NCBI RefSeq assembly: GCF_002846365.1 | Contig: NZ_PJMW01000002.1 | Coordinates: forward strand, 5,890,001-5,954,000 | From: Nocardia fluminea | GTDB taxonomy: Bacteria; Actinomycetota; Actinomycetes; Mycobacteriales; Mycobacteriaceae | Direction of reading: 5' to 3' | Length of the DNA stretch: 64,000 nucleotides | In this document: in pieces, positions 60,976 through 64,000 of the stretch | How positions within the stretch are numbered: position 1 is the first letter of the stretch | Layout: each line of letters begins with the position of its first letter | Translations under genes and position numbers: made by a program | The notes under the pieces: model-generated | Database searches by the model: none | The model's input: only the letters and a program-made list of their open reading frames with translations | Told to the model about the DNA's origin: nothing

Positions 60976-61229
60976 CACAGACCAGCCCACCCCCAACGGC
61001 CTACACCGAGACACCTCGATCACGGTGCGAGTTCTACCGCCGCGAGTGCTCATTGCCCACCGTGATCGACCCCGACACCGGGCGGATCACGATGAAAGCC
61101 GGGTTCGTCGGTGCGGTGATGATGCCCACCGAGCTGGCGCAACGGGTCAAAACCGCCCTCGATGTGCGTGGTGTCGCGCCGTTGCCGATCATCGGCCACC
61201 CCGCGCCGGAGTGTGGACATTCCTGGTGA
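60972..61229 (+). CDS. Small protein 2 of the array
   Basis: An 85-residue protein: CEFYRRECSLPTVIDPDTGR, ITMKAGFVGAVMMPTELAQR and PLPIIGHPAPECGHSW. Three cysteines and the IxMKAGxVGAVxMP core give a recognisable but unnamed actinobacterial family. Starts on ATGA and ends on GTGA with its neighbours. Confidence 0.65.
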   Translation: MTQTSPPPTAYTETPRSRCEFYRRECSLPTVIDPDTGRITMKAGFVGAVMMPTELAQRVKTALDVRGVAPLPIIGHPAPECGHSW

Positions 61230-61450
61230 GGTCCGACATCCGCCCGATCGGTGACCCAGCCGTCGTGGCCCAGCTCTGGCGAGCGCGGGTGGTCGTGATC
61301 CGTGAGGGCGACATCGCGTTGCCCTCACCGGTGCCGGACGCGCTGATGGCTCGCACGTGGATATCTCCGGCCATCAGCAAGTTCCGGCCCTCCGGGGCGA
61401 TTGTCCTCGAATGTGTTCGAGCGTGCTTACAGGGCCAGCACTCCCGATGA
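61226..61450 (+). CDS. Small protein 3 of the array
   Basis: A 74-residue protein starting at GTG over the previous stop: RPIGDPAVVAQLWRARVVVI, REGDIALPSPVPDALM, then ISKFRPSGAIVLECVRA. No domain is recognised; the compact fold and overlaps on both sides support it. It is too short to appear as an independent ATG frame. Confidence 0.6.
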   Translation: MRSDIRPIGDPAVVAQLWRARVVVIREGDIALPSPVPDALMARTWISPAISKFRPSGAIVLECVRACLQGQHSR

Positions 61451-61665
61451 CGCCCGGCGGTGGGTCCCCGCGCCCGGAGGAACCCGATGTCCACCTCACC
61501 ATCCAGTTCCCCAGTGTGCGCATGGATTTCGCTGCCTGCCTGACTGCCGCCCTCGTTTTCGTCCAAGACATCGCCGCCCGCAGACCCTGCACTGTGGCTG
61601 TCGACTCCGGTCAGTGCGCCGGGCTCCCCCGACTCCCCAACGAACGCTTGTTTCTACTGCCCTGA
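61447..61665 (+). CDS. Small protein 4 of the array
   Basis: A 72-residue protein beginning at ATG 61447, overlapping the previous stop: EEPDVHLTIQFPSVRMDFAA, then ALVFVQDIAARRPCTVAV. Unknown function. The array ends here and about 320 bases of untranslated sequence follow. Confidence 0.55.
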   Translation: MTPGGGSPRPEEPDVHLTIQFPSVRMDFAACLTAALVFVQDIAARRPCTVAVDSGQCAGLPRLPNERLFLLP

Positions 61666-61988
61666 CCTGCGCGAATAGCGGGGCAACTCCGACCAACTGA
61701 ATGACCTTCGCGCTTGCCCCGGTGAGGACCTGAGACCCCCTCACCCGGTCCGGCCGCGCGGAGGCGGCCCCGGAATCGTTCCCAGGCGATGTCGCGATCT
61801 CCGGGGCCACCCAAACCTTCCGAACTTCCCGAAACCACGCCCCAAACGGAAGCGACCTCCCGTGTATGCCAGATCCTCCGCGAGTGGCAGGGGCCCGGCG
61901 CTGGCCGGGCAGCGCCATCTTCCTGAATCCCTGATGCCGTTGCACCACAACGGATTACGCCAACCGACATAAGAGGGAGAGACAACAC
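61666..61988. other. 323-bp intergenic region
   Basis: No gene is seen here. Reading frames on the other strand are shadows. AAGAGGGAGAG just before 61989 is the ribosome site of the methyltransferase. Confidence 0.4.
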
Positions 61989-62816
61989 ATGAGGGACCCC
62001 GGCCCGGACTACCCCATCGTGTTGGACCAGTCCAACTTCAACAGCGCGCGCATCCTCACCGCCATCCTGGGCGGCAAAGACCACTACCCCATCGACGAAA
62101 CGATCGCCCAGGAACTGGCCCCCAACACGATCACGCACGCGATCACCGAATCCCGCCGGTTCACCCGCCGCGCGGTCGGATACCTCGCCGACCACCACCA
62201 ACTCGCCCAGTTCGTGGAACTCGGGTGCGGGTACCCGCACCCACCGAATATCCACGACATCGCCGAAGAACGCACCACCACCGCGCGCACTCTCTACATC
62301 GACAACGACACCCTCGCCGCCGTCCACGCCCGCGCCATGATGTGCGGGCACGGCAGCCTCACCGCCGAACTCGACCTCACCGACACCGCCTCCGTGGTCG
62401 ACGCCATCACGAGCGTGTTCGACATGACGGCCCCGATCGCCCTGTGTCTGTCCGGCACCGCCGAACTCATCGAAGACGCCCCAGCGATGGTCGCCGAATT
62501 GACACGCGCGCTACCAGTCGGGACGTGGCTGGTGCTCACCCACGTCACCGCCGACATCTACGGCCACCAGATCGACTCTGCCGCGCAGACATTGCGCGCG
62601 GCCGGGATCGCGTACCACCCCCGCACCCACGACGAGGTCGCCGCGATGCTCACCGGCTACCACCTGCATAGTCCCGGGCTGGTCGCCCCGCACCGCTGGC
62701 GGCCCGAACCCCTCGGCCCTGGTCGCTACGACCACGCCACCGAAGCGGTGCGCCCCGCCGTCTGGGACCTGAGCGCCTACGCCGCCATCGGCCAACGACA
62801 GCAAGCGATGCCCTGA
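61989..62816 (+). CDS. SAM-dependent methyltransferase of the PF04672 (DUF574) type
   Basis: A 275-residue protein: SNFNSARILTAILGGKDHYP at the N-terminus, FVELGCGYPHPPNIHDIAEE as motif I and LCLSGTAELI later. This is the actinomycete S-adenosyl methyltransferase family often found beside XRE regulators. The substrate is unknown. AGGGAGAG precedes ATG 61989. Confidence 0.85.
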   Translation: MRDPGPDYPIVLDQSNFNSARILTAILGGKDHYPIDETIAQELAPNTITHAITESRRFTRRAVGYLADHHQLAQFVELGCGYPHPPNIHDIAEERTTTARTLYIDNDTLAAVHARAMMCGHGSLTAELDLTDTASVVDAITSVFDMTAPIALCLSGTAELIEDAPAMVAELTRALPVGTWLVLTHVTADIYGHQIDSAAQTLRAAGIAYHPRTHDEVAAMLTGYHLHSPGLVAPHRWRPEPLGPGRYDHATEAVRPAVWDLSAYAAIGQRQQAMP

Positions 62817-62919
62817 ACACCCAACCACGGCACGGCCCGGACCACTCGAATCTCGCCACACCGCCGGGTGCGCTCGTGTCGAGTGCGCTCTCCCGGCATG
62901 GCATTGAAGGGACCCAGAC

Positions 62920-63366
62920 ATGAACACCAAGATCCTCACCATCGCCCTACCGGTCATCGCCGCGCTCGCGCTCGGTGTGGGGCTCACCGCCGCCGCACCT
63001 GCCGAAGCAGTCTCCGACAGCCCGTGCGAGTTCCGGTTCCACCTCGGCGGGGCCTACCTCAAGGACGGCGCGGTCCTGGGCGGTGGCTATGTCGACTGCA
63101 AGACAGCGGGCAGCACACCCGTCCAGTTCAAAACGCTGCTCGAGCTCCGCCACAAGGCCAAGGGCTCGGGGTGGGCGACCCGTACGGTCGCGGAGTCAGA
63201 ACAGATCCCTGGCCCGGTACTCAACATCGCGACCTGGGCTCCGTGCGAGCCGGGAGGGTGGGAGATCAGGGTCACGATGTGGGACACTCGCCGATACACG
63301 CCCGAGGGTGCGGAGAAAACGAAAAAGTACTCCGACACCTCTGCGTCGATGATCACGAACTGCTGA
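62920..63366 (+). CDS. Secreted protein with four cysteines
   Basis: A 148-residue protein. A signal peptide (ILTIALPVIAALALGVGLTA) is cleaved near APAEAVSD. The mature part has Cys at four points (SPCEFRF, VDCKTAG, APCEPGG, TNC at the end), probably two disulfides, and is rich in beta-like segments. GAAGGGA precedes ATG 62920. No family recognised. Confidence 0.78.
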   Translation: MNTKILTIALPVIAALALGVGLTAAAPAEAVSDSPCEFRFHLGGAYLKDGAVLGGGYVDCKTAGSTPVQFKTLLELRHKAKGSGWATRTVAESEQIPGPVLNIATWAPCEPGGWEIRVTMWDTRRYTPEGAEKTKKYSDTSASMITNC

Positions 63367-63375
63367 GGGGCGATC

Positions 63376-63633
63376 ATGTTGCGTCAGGCCACAACCGCCG
63401 CGAGGTGGCGAATCACCCGCCTGTTCATGGATCTGCGCGCCCGCCGCGAGCATCGCAGCGACCCCGGAGCCTTCCGGATCCGCCGTGAATATGGCGGCTG
63501 GACGATCCGGCCGATGCACGGCTGGCGGTCGTTGCGCGGCATCGCTCCGCCACTGGCGTATACCCGCCGTATCCCGGCAACCGACAAGGACGCGGCGTGT
63601 GACTGGGCGATGGAACGGCAAGGCATCCGCTGA
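63376..63633 (+). CDS. Small basic hypothetical protein
   Basis: An 85-residue Arg-rich protein (ITRLFMDLRARREHRSDPGA, FRIRREYGGWTIRPMHGWRS) starting 9 bases after the secreted-protein stop, with AGGGG just upstream. Possibly a nucleic-acid-binding or structural protein; identity unknown. Confidence 0.5.
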   Translation: MLRQATTAARWRITRLFMDLRARREHRSDPGAFRIRREYGGWTIRPMHGWRSLRGIAPPLAYTRRIPATDKDAACDWAMERQGIR

Positions 63634-63684
63634 CCTCGCACCATCCCGGGCCGCCCCACACCGGTGGCGGCCCGAACCAAATTC

Positions 63685-64000
63685 TCAGTCGGGCATCGCC
63701 GCGTACGTCACTACGAGGGGCGCGTGATCGGAGAGGCGCTCGGCGGGTGACGGTTCCTTGTCGACGACGACAGACGTCGCGAGGCGGGCGAGGCCGGGTG
63801 TCGCGAGTTGGTGGTCCACCCGCCAACCCACATCCTTGGCGAACGATTGCCCCGCCCAACTCCACCAGGTGAGTGGACCCGGGCGATCGCCGTGCACCTG
63901 TCGCACCACGTCGACGAGCCGGCGCCTGCCGAGAACCGCACTAAACCACTCGCGGTCGGTGGGCAAAAAGCCGTCCATCGTGCGAGCGGCACGCCAGTTG
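63685..64000 (-). CDS. Exonuclease III-like protein (C-terminal part)
   Basis: The frame is open at the right edge and ends at 63685. It reads RTMDGFLPTDREWFSAVL, GPLTWWSWAGQSFAKDVG, WRVDHQLATPGLA and AERLSDHAPLVV, the C-terminal part of exodeoxyribonuclease III/EEP enzymes; the SDHAP holds the catalytic His. ExoIII cuts at abasic sites and trims 3' ends. The N-terminus is beyond base 64000. Confidence 0.85.
   Translation of the reverse strand, partial: NWRAARTMDGFLPTDREWFSAVLGRRRLVDVVRQVHGDRPGPLTWWSWAGQSFAKDVGWRVDHQLATPGLARLATSVVVDKEPSPAERLSDHAPLVVTYAAMPD

Noticed and set aside
1..64000. CRISPR array, tRNA or rRNA genes, replication origin
   Set aside because: No regularly spaced repeats, no recognisable tRNA or rRNA sequence and no cluster of DnaA boxes were seen.

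Overview
The window looks like chromosome from a high-GC mycolic-acid actinomycete, most like Nocardia. Supporting families are an Eis-type acetyltransferase, a ChoD-type cholesterol oxidase, a deazaflavin (F420)-dependent nitroreductase, an AurF-type diiron oxygenase, a DUF1906/LGFP cell-wall hydrolase and a DUF5995 protein. GTG/TTG starts and 4-base stop/start overlaps are common, and many regulators sit divergent from their targets with a palindrome between. This assignment is inference from gene content; no rRNA or tRNA gene was seen.

Layout. 1-7707 (minus strand): 3' truncated UvrA-like ATPase, Eis-like acetyltransferase, a maltokinase-cap protein, a subtilisin-like protease, then a tightly overlapping four-gene membrane operon (Lgt-like protein, small membrane protein, Tes/MJ0619-like radical SAM enzyme, small membrane protein). 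7.9-11.0 kb: a DUF1906-amidase-LGFP peptidoglycan hydrolase, a small membrane protein and a coiled-coil protein. 11.1-11.85 kb is a less GC-rich strip with a perfect 19-bp-arm inverted repeat and a decayed EamA transporter. 11.8-19.3 kb: FUSC exporter/MarR pair, DUF1330, amidase, small secreted protein, and a Vat-like acetyltransferase plus macrolide-type glycosyltransferase facing a TetR gene. 19.3-29.7 kb: DUF4097 protein, PPOX-like protein, epoxide hydrolase/MarR, D-aminoacylase-like amidohydrolase/TetR/hydrolase, methyltransferase, acyl-CoA dehydrogenase/HxlR. 29.9-41.4 kb: tyrosine recombinase, F420 enzyme, secreted GH1 glycosidase, TetR/AurF, orphan LutC-like protein, TetR-MerR pair facing choD, DUF5995 protein and NmrA-like reductase.

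41.4-54.3 kb holds two coherent catabolic/biosynthetic operons. The first is GntR, allophanate-hydrolase-like amidase, cysteine hydrolase and NCS2-type transporter, a plausible nitrogen-scavenging pathway. The second is cysD, cysNC, DUF1214 protein, SDR and sulfotransferase behind an IclR regulator: it makes PAPS and presumably spends it on one dedicated sulfated product.

54.2-63.7 kb is accessory. It has a DnaQ exonuclease-BRCT-TerD fusion, a regulator fragment, a SLOG-type protein, and an XRE regulator gene cut at codon 7 by a complete 1,292-bp IS3-family element with a CCTG target duplication. Beyond it lie four tiny genes joined by 4-base overlaps and a PF04672-type methyltransferase. The right edge carries the 3' end of an exonuclease III-like gene on the minus strand.
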